Assembly (NCBI RefSeq): GCF_014203595.1
Contig: NZ_JACHJK010000005.1
Coordinates: forward strand, 464,105-528,104
DNA from: Streptomyces echinatus
GTDB lineage: Bacteria; Actinomycetota; Actinomycetes; Streptomycetales; Streptomycetaceae
Reading direction: 5' to 3'
DNA length: 64,000 bases
In this document: positions 50,248-58,369 of the stretch, in pieces
Numbering within the stretch: the first letter of the stretch is position 1
Layout of the letters: each line of letters begins with the position of its first letter
Program-made: the position numbers and the translations under genes
Notes under the pieces: generated by a model
What the model saw: the letters and a program-made list of their open reading frames with translations, nothing else
Databases searched by the model: none
What the model was told of the DNA's origin: nothing

Positions 50248-50421
50248 TCAGACGTTCAGGCCGAAGCGCGCCGGGTCGATGCCGGCCGCGCCCAGTTCCT
50301 CCGTCGTGAACCGCGCCGGCTGCGCCTCCGGCTGCTTGCTGTCACCGAGGGCCCAGGCGTCGTCCTTGCCGGATGCCACGCGCAGCGCCCGCAGCGCGGC
50401 TCCGAGCTGTGCCCTGTTCAC
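50248..50421 (-). pseudogene. XRE regulator N-terminus fused to an unrelated tail
   Basis: 57 codons from GTG at 50421, which overlaps the stop of the DUF6879 gene (GTGA). The first 19 residues, MNRAQLGAALRALRVASGK, are the standard start of Streptomyces XRE helix-turn-helix proteins. After the lysine the sequence switches to DDAWALGDSKQPEAQPARFT and ELGAAGIDPARFGLNV, which is not part of that family and reads like the end of another protein. The recognition helix is missing. The best explanation is an internal deletion joining two genes. Confidence 0.5.
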
Positions 50422-50942
50422 GCCTTGTACTTGGCCCACCATTCGGTGAACGGCTCCGCGTGCGCGAGTGCCGCGTCGCGGTACCGACTGAACTCCACTG
50501 CTCTCTCCTGCGGTAGAACTTCCGACCCCACGTACTTCCCGCTTCCGTCGTAATTCATCACGGCCGCGGATTCGGAGTCGAAGAGCCAGAAGTCCGGAAC
50601 TCCCGCCAAGGGGTTGGGTTTGTCGGTGACGTCGAGGATGAAGAACTCTTCACCCCCGGTCGCGTTCCTCCGGTACCCCCAGCCGAGTTCGAACCTGAGA
50701 TAGTCCGTGAGTGGACGGGAGAGGATGTGGACCCGGTATACCCGCTTCCCCTACGCCGTGTGCGAGCGTAGTTCTTCGACCCATCCCGCGTTATGGACGT
50801 CCGGCTGTGGATCCCCGGCCAGGAATGCCTGGTAGGCGTCGACGCTTCCGGATTTGCTGTAGTCGTCCAGGGTCTCCAGCCGGAATGCCTCGCGCTCGAA
50901 CGCGTCGAAGAGGTCGCCGAGAGTCCTAGATGAGGTTGTCAC
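50418..50942 (-). pseudogene. DUF6879-type protein interrupted by an in-frame amber codon
   Basis: The same minus frame encodes an N-terminal half (LFDAFEREAFRLETLDDYSK ... WVEELRSHTA), then TAG at 50751-50753. It continues without any other disruption as GKRVYRVHILSRPLTDYLRF, LGWGYRRNATGGEEFFILDV and FWLFDSESAAVMNYDGSGKY to the stop at 50418. Together the halves give the usual DUF6879 length of about 174 residues. In Streptomyces these proteins sit beside XRE regulators. A single nonsense change, readthrough or a sequencing error would explain it. GTG start at 50942, overlapping the small gene upstream. Confidence 0.7.
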
Positions 50943-51117
50943 GGATGGCCTTCTGGATCAGTTCCACCGGCGTCTCGACCAGGGTTTCGTGCGCGGGAAT
51001 CCGAAGCCCGTGGTCGGTCGGCGTCTCACCCTGTACCAGGAGCGTGCCGCGATCCGTCGCGTAGATCGTCGGGCAGTCCTTGATGTCGCACGTGCTGACC
51101 AGCTTGGTGACCTTCAT
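50926..51117 (-). CDS. Small conserved Streptomyces protein upstream of the DUF6879 gene
   Basis: 63 residues: VTKLVSTCDIKDCPTIYATD, then GTLLVQGETPTDHGLRIPAH and VELIQKAIRDNLI. It has two cysteines in a CxxxxC arrangement (CDIKDC) and no membrane segment. I recognise this short protein as a regular partner of DUF6879/XRE cassettes in Streptomyces, without known function. Its stop lies within the start of the DUF6879 gene (17-bp overlap), so the cassette is translationally coupled. Confidence 0.65.
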   Translation of the reverse strand: MKVTKLVSTCDIKDCPTIYATDRGTLLVQGETPTDHGLRIPAHETLVETPVELIQKAIRDNLI

Positions 51118-51250
51118 GGTCCGGGTTCGCCTCTCCCAAGCCGCTGCCAGTGCCCCGCATCGAGATCGATACTCCCGAGGCCTGGGCGTACCGGTCAAGC
51201 GGTCATGGTTGACGGAACGGGAAACCGCGTGACCTGTCCCGGTGCACCTC

Positions 51251-51262
51251 CCGACCGGTCGG
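51251..51262. promoter_or_regulatory. Palindrome upstream of the copper-storage-like gene
   Basis: A perfect 12-bp palindrome CCGACCGGTCGG, 82 bp before the start codon, in a region with no other gene. Possible operator of an unknown metal or redox regulator. It does not match the usual CsoR box. Confidence 0.3.
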
Positions 51263-51343
51263 TCACATGCGGGGGCGGGCGGTGGGACGTAGGACGGAAG
51301 CACACGGAGCCCGTCCCGGGCCCCCCGCCTCCGAGGAGGAGCC

Positions 51344-51706
51344 ATGACCCAGTCGCAGATGATGCCCGCCCTCACCCAGCAGATGCAGGACTGCATCGAA
51401 GCCTGCATGAGCTGCCACAGCATGTGCGAGGAGACCATGAGCTCCTGCATGCAGAAGGGCGGCCAGCAGCAGATGCAGATCATGCGCGCGCTGATGGACT
51501 GCTCCGAGACGACCCGCATGTGCGCCGACATGATGATGCGCCGCTCGCCCATGTCCGCCGAGATGTGCGCGCTCTGCGCCAAGGTGTGCGACATGTGCGC
51601 CGAGGCGTGTATGGCCATGCCGGACGACCAGCAGATGATGCGCTGCGCGGAGGCGTGTCGCCGCTGCGCGGACACCTGTCGGGCGATGGCGGGCGCCAAC
51701 ATGTGA
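51344..51706 (+). CDS. Cys-rich four-helix-bundle copper-storage-like protein (Csp/DUF326 type)
   Basis: 120 residues with 16 cysteines (17, 21, 24, 28, 35, 53, 60, 75, 78, 82, 85, 89, 101, 105, 108, 112) and many methionines. The cysteines fall in CxxxC and CxxC helical spacing (CIEACMSCHSMC, CALCAKVCDMCAEAC, CAEACRRCADTC), as in bacterial copper storage proteins whose helices line a Cu(I)-filled core. No signal peptide, so a cytosolic Csp3-like role is likely. ATG start with an AGGAGGAG site. It is a single gene between the island and the envelope region. Confidence 0.85.
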   Translation: MTQSQMMPALTQQMQDCIEACMSCHSMCEETMSSCMQKGGQQQMQIMRALMDCSETTRMCADMMMRRSPMSAEMCALCAKVCDMCAEACMAMPDDQQMMRCAEACRRCADTCRAMAGANM

Positions 51707-51727
51707 GCCTGCCCCGGCCGGAACGGA

Positions 51728-51753
51728 CAAGGGCACCCGCGCGGGTGCCCTTG
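51728..51753. terminator. Bidirectional terminator
   Basis: A perfect 26-bp palindrome with arms CAAGGGCACCCGC and GCGGGTGCCCTTG, between the copper-storage-like gene and the convergent LCP gene. Confidence 0.8.
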
Positions 51754-51774
51754 ATCCTCCTGCGACGGCCGGTG

Positions 51775-53091
51775 TCAGTTGCCGGAGACCGTCACCTTCT
51801 CGTCGTTGTTCAGCTGGTCCACCAGGGTTTTCACCTTCGTCTTGTCCCAGACGAGGTTTCCGCCGGTGGAGCCGGAGATCGGCATGTTCATCGAGGTGCC
51901 GTCACCGCTGTTGACGCCCTTCATCGCCCAGAACATCGAGGCCAGGTCCCACAGGGACATGTCCTTGTCGACGATCAGCGAGTCCAGGCCCGCGCCCATG
52001 ACCGGGTAGAACTTGAACGGGTTGAGGAGCGTCGACGGCGTCGCCACCTGGTGGGCCAGCGCGGCCAGGAACTTCTGCTGGTTCTTGGTGCGCTGCAGGT
52101 CGGACGCGGCGAACGCGTGCCGGGTGCGGACGAAGGCGAGGGCCTGCTGGCCGTTCAGGGTCTGCTTGCCGGACTTGAAGTCGGCGCCCGACCACTTGTC
52201 CTTGAAGCCCTTGTCGATGTCGATGTCCACACCGCCGACCGCGTCCACGATGTTCGCGAAGCCCTGGAAGCCGATCTCCACGTAGTGGTCGATGTGCAGG
52301 CCGGTGTTGGACTCGATCGCGCGGACCAGCAGCGTCGGCCCGTCCTCGGCGTAGGTCGCGTTCAGCTTCGCGTGCCGGCCCTGCGCCGGGTAGACCTTCC
52401 CGGACGTCGAGCCCTGGTACGACGGGACCACCACGTCCGAGTCGCGCGGCAGCGAGATCAGCGTGTCGCCGTTGTCACCCACGTGCAGGATCATCATCGA
52501 GTCCGTGCGCTTGCCCGGGGCGCCACCGGTGTGCAGCTTCTTCTCGTCGTCCTTGGACATGCCCTCACGGCTGTCCGAGCCGACGATCAGGTAGTTCGTG
52601 CCGTCGCCCGCCTCCGGCCGGTCGATGACCTTGGACAGGTCCACCTCGCGGCGCAGCTTGGAGTCGGCCCAGAAGTAGGTCGCGACCGATGTGACGACCA
52701 GCACGGTCGCCACGGTGATCGCGGTCCACTTGATCCGGCGCCGCCAGTTCGGCGCGGGGCGCGGGCCGCGGCCGGGCGTGCCCGTCGGGTCGTCCGGGCC
52801 CCGGCCGCCGGGGCTGCCGTAGACCTGGCCGGTGTTGTAACCGCTGTCGTAGTCGCCGTAGCCGTCGTGTCCCCGGCCGTCGACGTACGACGGCTGCTGC
52901 GGCACGCCGGCCCCGTGCGGCGGCGCCGCCGGGCCGGGGTCGCCGTACGCCGAGCGCGGTCCGGGCGGTACCGCCGGGCCGCGCTGCACCTGACGCATCA
53001 CGCGGGCCCCCTCCGGCTGTGCGCCGGCACTGCCGCGTCCGTAGCGCGGGCCGCGGTTGTTGTCGGACCATCCCTCGGGCCAGTCATTCAT
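51775..53091 (-). CDS. LytR-CpsA-Psr (LCP) family protein 1
   Basis: 438 residues. Cytoplasmic Gly/Pro/Tyr-rich N-terminus (about 1-115), one membrane helix (WTAITVATVLVVTSVATYFW), then the extracellular LCP domain: NYLIVGSDSREGMSKDDEKK, DSMMILHVGDNGDTLISLPR, HYVEIGFQGFANIVDAVGGV and RTRHAFAASDLQRTKNQQKF. LCP enzymes transfer glycopolymers such as teichoic acids from lipid carriers to peptidoglycan or other wall acceptors. No LytR_C domain. The ATG at 53091 is chosen because composition changes there. Confidence 0.9.
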   Translation of the reverse strand: MNDWPEGWSDNNRGPRYGRGSAGAQPEGARVMRQVQRGPAVPPGPRSAYGDPGPAAPPHGAGVPQQPSYVDGRGHDGYGDYDSGYNTGQVYGSPGGRGPDDPTGTPGRGPRPAPNWRRRIKWTAITVATVLVVTSVATYFWADSKLRREVDLSKVIDRPEAGDGTNYLIVGSDSREGMSKDDEKKLHTGGAPGKRTDSMMILHVGDNGDTLISLPRDSDVVVPSYQGSTSGKVYPAQGRHAKLNATYAEDGPTLLVRAIESNTGLHIDHYVEIGFQGFANIVDAVGGVDIDIDKGFKDKWSGADFKSGKQTLNGQQALAFVRTRHAFAASDLQRTKNQQKFLAALAHQVATPSTLLNPFKFYPVMGAGLDSLIVDKDMSLWDLASMFWAMKGVNSGDGTSMNMPISGSTGGNLVWDKTKVKTLVDQLNNDEKVTVSGN

Positions 53092-53210
53092 GCGCCCCAG
53101 TGTGCCGGGAGGCGCGGTGTGCTCCACAAGGCTTGTCGGAAAATCAGGGCGGCGCTGTTGCGAAGACGACACAAATTCCGCGAATGAGCCCTCGGCATAA
53201 GGTGGAGGCC

Positions 53211-53759
53211 ATGACAGACCAGGCCACGGAAGTGGAACCGGACATCCCGGGCAAGTTCACGTCCGCTTCGCGCACCACCCTCAGCCACATCATGACCCAC
53301 AACGACACCAACCTGCTGGGGACGGTGCACGGCGGGGTGATCATGAAGCTGGTCGACGACGCGGCGGGCGCGGTGGCCGGCCGGCACTCCGGCGGTCCCG
53401 CCGTCACCGCCTCCATGGACGAGATGGCGTTCCTGGAACCGGTCCGCGTCGGTGACCTGGTCCATGTGAAGGCACAGGTGAACTGGACCGGCCGGACCTC
53501 CATGGAGGTCGGCGTGCGCGTCCTCGCCGAGCGCTGGAACGAGTCGGCCCCGCCCACCCAGGTCGGCTCGGCCTATCTGGTCTTCGCGGCCGTGGACGCC
53601 GACGGCAAGCCGCGCCGGGTGCCGCCGGTGATACCGGAGACCGAGCGCGACCGGCGCCGCTGCCAGGAGGCGCAGATCCGCCGCACCCACCGCCTGGCCC
53701 GCCGCCGGGCGATCCGCGAGCTGCGCGAGAAGAGGGCGGCCGAAGGCTTCGAGGACTGA
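53211..53759 (+). CDS. Acyl-CoA thioesterase, hot-dog fold
   Basis: 182 residues. Single hot-dog domain of the YciA/BFIT type: LSHIMTHNDTNLLGTVHGGV with the catalytic Asn/Asp and VHGG helix start, VTASMDEMAFLEPVRVGDLV, and AQVNWTGRTSMEVGVRVLAE. The C-terminal tail is unusually basic (RRTHRLARRRAIRELREKRA). It hydrolyses acyl-CoA; chain length is unknown. The ATG at 53211 with GGTGGAGG is preferred over the in-frame ATG nine codons upstream. It stands between two LCP genes. Confidence 0.88.
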   Translation: MTDQATEVEPDIPGKFTSASRTTLSHIMTHNDTNLLGTVHGGVIMKLVDDAAGAVAGRHSGGPAVTASMDEMAFLEPVRVGDLVHVKAQVNWTGRTSMEVGVRVLAERWNESAPPTQVGSAYLVFAAVDADGKPRRVPPVIPETERDRRRCQEAQIRRTHRLARRRAIRELREKRAAEGFED

Positions 53760-53936
53760 GAGCCCCGAAGGAGCGCCGGCCCGCGCGTCCGCGGTCCCGC
53801 ACCCCCGTCGCCTGCGTCGCCCCCGCGGCACCGCCGCGCCGCCCCGGCCCCCGACGTCGGACCGACTACAGCCGAGCCGGACCGACGGCGGCGGCGGACC
53901 GGCGGCGGTGTGCCCGTGGGCCGTGCGGGGGCGCGG

Positions 53937-55436
53937 TCAGCAGGTCACCTCGTTGCCGCGCACCACGCTCTGCTGCGGCTGGGCCGGGTCGTCGAAGCGC
54001 ACCTTGCGGACATTCCTGAAGTCGGCACCGGCGGTCACCTTCAGCAGCGGCCCCTGGCCCGGTGCCGGGTGCAGCTCGCTGCCCGGCAGGGCCGCGGCCA
54101 GGGAGCGGGCGGAACGGTCCCAGCGGGGGTCGTAGGCGATCACCGTGTGCGGCACATGGGCGGGGGCGGTCACCGGCTGGTGGGTGGTGGCGAAGCCGGT
54201 CGCCGCGAGCGCCGCGTCGACCCGCTTGGCCAGCCCGACCGTGCCGGTGCCGTTCGCCACCTGGACCCGGATGCTGTCCGGGGCCACCTCCACCGGCACC
54301 GGAGCCGGACCCCGGCCCCGGCGCGGGCGGTCCGCGGTGAGCGGTTTGTCGTCACGCAGCGCCCCGAACAGCCGGTCCGCCTTCGCCTGGTCCCACCGCA
54401 GGGTCGAGCCGATGCCCTTGACCTGGTAGTTCAGCTGCCCGATGGGCACGGTGGTGAACTCGGAGGCGGACGGCGAGAAGCTCCGCATCGCGCGCCCGAG
54501 GTCGAGCAGCTCGTCCGTACCGAACCCGGCGTCGGCGCGGACCGAGCCGAGCACCGCCCGGGTGACGTCCCGGAACCGCATCGGGTTGAGCAGGACCCCG
54601 GAGGAGGTCGCCTTCTCGATCAGCGCGGCCAGGAAACCCTGCTGCCGCTTCATCCGGCCGAGGTCGCTGGCGCCGTCGACGTGCCGGGCGCGCACGTACT
54701 GCAGGGCCTGCCCGCCCTGGAGGGTGTGCGTGCCGGCCGCGAGGTCGAGCCCGGTGTACCGGTCCTTCAGCGGTGTCGGCGTGCAGACCTTGACCCCGCC
54801 GAGCACGTCCACGGTCTTCATGAAGCTGGTGAAGTCGACCTCCAGATAGTGGTCGATCTTCACATGGGTCATGTTCTCGACCGTGCGGATGGTCAGCTGG
54901 GGGCCGCCCTCGGCGTAGGCCGCGTTGAGCTTGACCGGGTGCGGGCCGTGCCGCTGCCCCGAGTTCTGGTCGATGTGCGAGGGCATCTCGGCGTAGGAGT
55001 CGCGCGGCAGGCTCACCACGGTGGCCCGCTCCCGGTCCTCCGAGATGTGCACGATCATCATGGTGTCGGTGCAGTGGCAGGGCTGTCCGCCCAGCCGGAA
55101 GGTGCGCCGGTCCTGCTCGCTGACCTTGTCCCGGCCGTCCGTGCCGACCAGCAGGACGTTCATGCCGTGGCCGGCCTGGGGCCGGTTCTTCATGTCCTTG
55201 AAGGCGTCGATCCGGGCGATGCCCGCGTCCAGGCTGCTGACGACCGCGTGCCCGATCCCGGCGGAGGCGAGCACCACGACCGACAGGGTGGTGACCGCCC
55301 GCATGGCCCAGCGTGGTCGCCGTGGCGGCCGGACGGAGCGCACGGGCCGCTCGGGCGGGTGCGGTACGCGGCGGGGCGGCTGCTGGCGGCGCCGCGGGGG
55401 CGCCGGGGACCGGGGCGGGCTGGGCAAGGGATGCAC
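53937..55436 (-). CDS. LCP family protein 2 with C-terminal LytR_C domain
   Basis: 499 residues. Pro/Arg-rich cytoplasmic N-terminus, membrane helix (RAVTTLSVVVLASAGIGHAV), LCP domain with VLLVGTDGRDKVSEQDRRTF, DTMMIVHISEDRERATVVSL, IDHYLEVDFTSFMKTVDVLG and VRARHVDGASDLGRMKRQQG, then LytR_C (IRVQVANGTGTVGLAKRVDA). A Cys-His-Cys stretch (QPCHCTDT) and a C-terminal Cys are additional features. Predicted glycopolymer ligase at the outer face of the membrane. It is divergent from the glycosyltransferase gene 119 bp away. Confidence 0.88.
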   Translation of the reverse strand: MHPLPSPPRSPAPPRRRQQPPRRVPHPPERPVRSVRPPRRPRWAMRAVTTLSVVVLASAGIGHAVVSSLDAGIARIDAFKDMKNRPQAGHGMNVLLVGTDGRDKVSEQDRRTFRLGGQPCHCTDTMMIVHISEDRERATVVSLPRDSYAEMPSHIDQNSGQRHGPHPVKLNAAYAEGGPQLTIRTVENMTHVKIDHYLEVDFTSFMKTVDVLGGVKVCTPTPLKDRYTGLDLAAGTHTLQGGQALQYVRARHVDGASDLGRMKRQQGFLAALIEKATSSGVLLNPMRFRDVTRAVLGSVRADAGFGTDELLDLGRAMRSFSPSASEFTTVPIGQLNYQVKGIGSTLRWDQAKADRLFGALRDDKPLTADRPRRGRGPAPVPVEVAPDSIRVQVANGTGTVGLAKRVDAALAATGFATTHQPVTAPAHVPHTVIAYDPRWDRSARSLAAALPGSELHPAPGQGPLLKVTAGADFRNVRKVRFDDPAQPQQSVVRGNEVTC

Positions 55437-55555
55437 CTCCGGACGAGGCCGTACGCGGGATCCGGAAGCACAGTAGGCCGATACGATCTCCAGCCCGCGC
55501 CGCAGGCCCGGCGGCGCGCATCCGTGTCCCCCGTTCGCGGTAACGTGAGGCCCCT

Positions 55556-56584
55556 ATGAACGCCAAGCCCGACGTGCGGCTCCCCGCAGTGTCCGTGATC
55601 ATGCCCGTCCTGAACGAGGAGCGGCATCTGCGCGGTGCCGTCCAAGCGATCCTCGCGCAGGAGTACGCCGGCGAGATGGAGGTCGTGATCGCCCTCGGTC
55701 CGTCCACGGACCGCACGGACGAGATCGCCGCCGAGCTGGTACGTGAAGACCCGCGCGTGCACACCGTCCCCAACCCGACCGGCCGTACGCCCGCGGCGCT
55801 GAACGCGGCGATCAAGGCCTCCCGGCACCCGGTCGTGGTCCGCGTCGACGGCCACGGCATGCTCTCGCCGAACTACATCGAGACCGCGGTCCGCCTCCTG
55901 GAGGAGACCGGCGCGCAGAACGTCGGCGGCATCATGCACGCCGAGGGCGAGAACGACTGGGAGCACGCGGTCGCCGCCGCCATGACCTCCAGGATCGGCG
56001 TGGGCAACGCGGCCTTCCACACCGGCGGCGAGGCCGCTCCCGCCGAGACCGTCTACCTCGGCGTCTTCCGCCGCGAGGCGCTGGAGCAGCAGGGCGGCTA
56101 CAACGAGGAGTTCATCCGCGCCCAGGACTGGGAGCTGAACTTCCGTATCCGCGAGGCGGGCGGGCTCATCTGGTTCTCGCCCGAGCTGAAGGTGTCGTAC
56201 CGGCCGCGGCCGTCCGTGCGCGCGCTGGCCAAGCAGTACAAGGACTACGGCCGCTGGCGGCACGTCGTCGCCCGCTACCACTCCGGCTCCATCAACCTGC
56301 GCTACCTCGCCCCGCCGACGGCGGTGTGCGCGATAGCCGCCGGCCTGGTCGTCGGCGCGGCGCTGACCCCGTGGGCCCTCCTGATCCCCGGCGGCTACCT
56401 GGCCGCGATCGTCGCGGGCTCGGTCCCGGCCGGCAGGGGGCTGCCCCCGAAGGCCCGGCTGCAGATCCCGGTGGCCCTCGCCACCATGCACATGTCCTGG
56501 GGATGGGGCTTCCTGACCAGCCCGAAGTCTCTGGCGAGGAAGGTCATCGCCTCCCGGCGGCCCGCGGTCCTCGACACCGTCTGA
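55556..56584 (+). CDS. Family 2 glycosyltransferase
   Basis: 342 residues, GT-A fold: PAVSVIMPVLNEERHLRGAV at the N-terminus, VIALGPSTDRTDEIAAELV, the DxD-like VVVRVDGHGMLSPNYIETAV near 98, GGEAAPAETVYLGVFRREAL and AQDWELNFRIREAGG (ED-type catalytic base). The C-terminus has two hydrophobic segments (VCAIAAGLVVGAALTPWALL and a following one), anchoring it to the membrane. It resembles succinoglycan ExoA-type enzymes. With the LCP genes around it, it probably builds a wall or extracellular polysaccharide. GAGG precedes the ATG. Confidence 0.88.
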   Translation: MNAKPDVRLPAVSVIMPVLNEERHLRGAVQAILAQEYAGEMEVVIALGPSTDRTDEIAAELVREDPRVHTVPNPTGRTPAALNAAIKASRHPVVVRVDGHGMLSPNYIETAVRLLEETGAQNVGGIMHAEGENDWEHAVAAAMTSRIGVGNAAFHTGGEAAPAETVYLGVFRREALEQQGGYNEEFIRAQDWELNFRIREAGGLIWFSPELKVSYRPRPSVRALAKQYKDYGRWRHVVARYHSGSINLRYLAPPTAVCAIAAGLVVGAALTPWALLIPGGYLAAIVAGSVPAGRGLPPKARLQIPVALATMHMSWGWGFLTSPKSLARKVIASRRPAVLDTV

Positions 56585-56593
56585 GCCATGGCC

Positions 56594-56624
56594 GAGGGGC
56601 CCCTCCCACCGGGAGGGGCCCCTC
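56594..56624. terminator. Bidirectional terminator
   Basis: A perfect 14-bp stem GAGGGGCCCCTCCC/GGGAGGGGCCCCTC with loop ACC, between the glycosyltransferase gene and convergent LCP gene 3. Confidence 0.85.
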
Positions 56625-56640
56625 GTCGCCGTTCAGCGGG

Positions 56641-58287
56641 CTACCACTGGTAGACGCTGTACACGTCCATGCACTTCGTCGTGTCCGAGCCGTTGACGGC
56701 GTCGGAGTTGGCGGGCAGGTCGCCGGCCTTCGGCTTGGACTGCTTCGGGTACGACGTGCCCTCGCGCCAGTCCGCGCCGACGACGACCGTGACCCCGGAG
56801 ACGCCGGTGGACTTCTGCACCGCACTCATCGGGATCCCCAGCGCCTTGGCCACGGCCTGGGCGTCGCCCTCCAGGTCCGCGCTCGGGTAGCGCACGACCG
56901 TCTTGTCCTCGGCCAGGCTCCCCGAGGTGTCGGCCTGCGCCCGGGCGTAGCCCTTCTGCACGAGCACCTGGCCGATCGCCGACGCCCGCTGCTGCACCGC
57001 GGCCTCGGTGGAGGTCCGGGTGGCGTTCTGCACCAGCACTCCGAGCCGGGCCGCGTCGAGCGAGGGCGTCTTGGCCGGCTTGTCCTTGCTCGCGGCCTTC
57101 CCCGACTCCGACTTCCCGCCGTTCTTGTCGAACGCCACGTCGTCCTGCAGCATCTGCCACATCTTGTGGGCGTTGGCCTCGTCCGGCAGGACGTGGTTCT
57201 CGTTGTCCGGGTCCTTCACGTTGGGCATGGTCACCGAGGTGATGCGGTCCGACGGCACGGACTTCAGCTGCATGCCCAGGTCGTAGAGCTTCTTGACGGT
57301 GCCGATCTCCTCCGACACCTTCAGCGACTTGGTGGCCGCCTCGGCCAGGTCCATCAGCCGGCCGGTGTCGGTGAACACGTTCTGCTTCTTCAGCGTACGG
57401 ATCATCGAGTTCAGGTACATGTGCTGGGCGCGGGCCCGCATCAGGTCGTCGCCCCAGGCGTGCCGGGTGCGCAGCCACTGCAGGGCCTGCTTGCCCTTCA
57501 CCTTGTGCGTGCCGGCCCTCATCTTCAGTCCGGACCCGCCGGACACCTGCGGGGTCGGGTGGTCCCAGACGTTCTGCTTCACACAGACGTCGACACCCCC
57601 GATGGCGTCCGCCATCCGCACCACGCCCGCGAAGTCGATCGTCATCCAGTGGTCGATGTAGACCCCGGTGAGGTTCTCCCAGGTGAGCAGCGTGCAGCCG
57701 GCGCCGCCGCGGGCCAGGGTGACGTTGATGATGTCGTTCGTCGGCGGGTAGACCTTGCCGGTCTCGGGGTCCGTGCACTCGGGGATGTCCACCCGGGTGT
57801 CGCGCGGGATGCTGACCATGGAGGCGCTCTCGCGGTCCGCGGAGAGGTGGATGAGCATCTGCACGTCCGCGAGCGGCGGATCGCCGGCATGGCTCCTGTT
57901 GCCGCCGAGCTTCAGGTTCTCCGCGGAGTTCCGGCTGTCGGAGCCGATCAGCAGGATGTTCAGCGGGGTCTCGCCGTCCGCGTTCGGCGCGGTGCGGTGC
58001 GCCTTGGAGTCGTCGCCGTTGGCCCGCGCGCCCTTGCGGATGTTGCCGTTGAGATGCTGGTAGTAGGCATACCCGGCGCCCGCGGTGCCGAGTATCACCA
58101 CCGCCAGCACGATCGCCGACCAGCGCAGCACGCGCCGTCTGCGCCGTCTCCGGTCGGTCTGCGCGCGGCCCGGCGGCCGCCCGCCTCCGTGCCGTCCGGA
58201 ACGCGCCGGCATGTCCGAGGCCTTCGGCTTGAGCGACATCGTGTCCTCGACCGCCGGAGCCTCCCCGCGCACCTCGCTCTGCGCCAA
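56641..58287 (-). CDS. LCP family protein 3 with LytR_C domain
   Basis: About 548 residues. Membrane helix AIVLAVVILGTAGAGYAYYQ after a basic cytoplasmic segment. LCP domain: NILLIGSDSRNSAENLKLGG, MLIHLSADRESASMVSIPRD, IDHWMTIDFAGVVRMADAIG and WLRTRHAWGDDLMRARAQHM. The C-terminal LytR_C domain contains GVLVQNATRTSTEAAVQQRA. The start is uncertain: TTG at 58287 after AGGGGG gives a plausible N-terminus (LAQSEVRGEAPAVEDTM), ATG at 58239 is the conservative choice, and a GTG at 58350 falls inside the upstream terminator. Second of three tandem minus-strand LCP genes in this part. Confidence 0.85.
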   Translation of the reverse strand: MAQSEVRGEAPAVEDTMSLKPKASDMPARSGRHGGGRPPGRAQTDRRRRRRRVLRWSAIVLAVVILGTAGAGYAYYQHLNGNIRKGARANGDDSKAHRTAPNADGETPLNILLIGSDSRNSAENLKLGGNRSHAGDPPLADVQMLIHLSADRESASMVSIPRDTRVDIPECTDPETGKVYPPTNDIINVTLARGGAGCTLLTWENLTGVYIDHWMTIDFAGVVRMADAIGGVDVCVKQNVWDHPTPQVSGGSGLKMRAGTHKVKGKQALQWLRTRHAWGDDLMRARAQHMYLNSMIRTLKKQNVFTDTGRLMDLAEAATKSLKVSEEIGTVKKLYDLGMQLKSVPSDRITSVTMPNVKDPDNENHVLPDEANAHKMWQMLQDDVAFDKNGGKSESGKAASKDKPAKTPSLDAARLGVLVQNATRTSTEAAVQQRASAIGQVLVQKGYARAQADTSGSLAEDKTVVRYPSADLEGDAQAVAKALGIPMSAVQKSTGVSGVTVVVGADWREGTSYPKQSKPKAGDLPANSDAVNGSDTTKCMDVYSVYQW

Positions 58288-58320
58288 ACCCCCTGCCCTC
58301 CCCACCCTCGCGCCAAGCAA

Positions 58321-58359
58321 CGGGCCCGCCCCGCGTCCGGTTAGACGCACGACGGGCCC
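58321..58359 (-). terminator. Imperfect hairpin after LCP gene 4
   Basis: GGGCCCG and CGGGCCC arms enclose an inner GCGTC/GACGC pair, starting about 10 bases after the stop of the gene at 58370 on the minus strand. Confidence 0.5.
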
Positions 58360-58369
58360 CTTGGGTTAC

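Noticed and set aside
55190..56491. A 433-codon minus-strand frame opposite the glycosyltransferase gene
   Set aside because: A shadow of the real gene on the other strand with no domain content.
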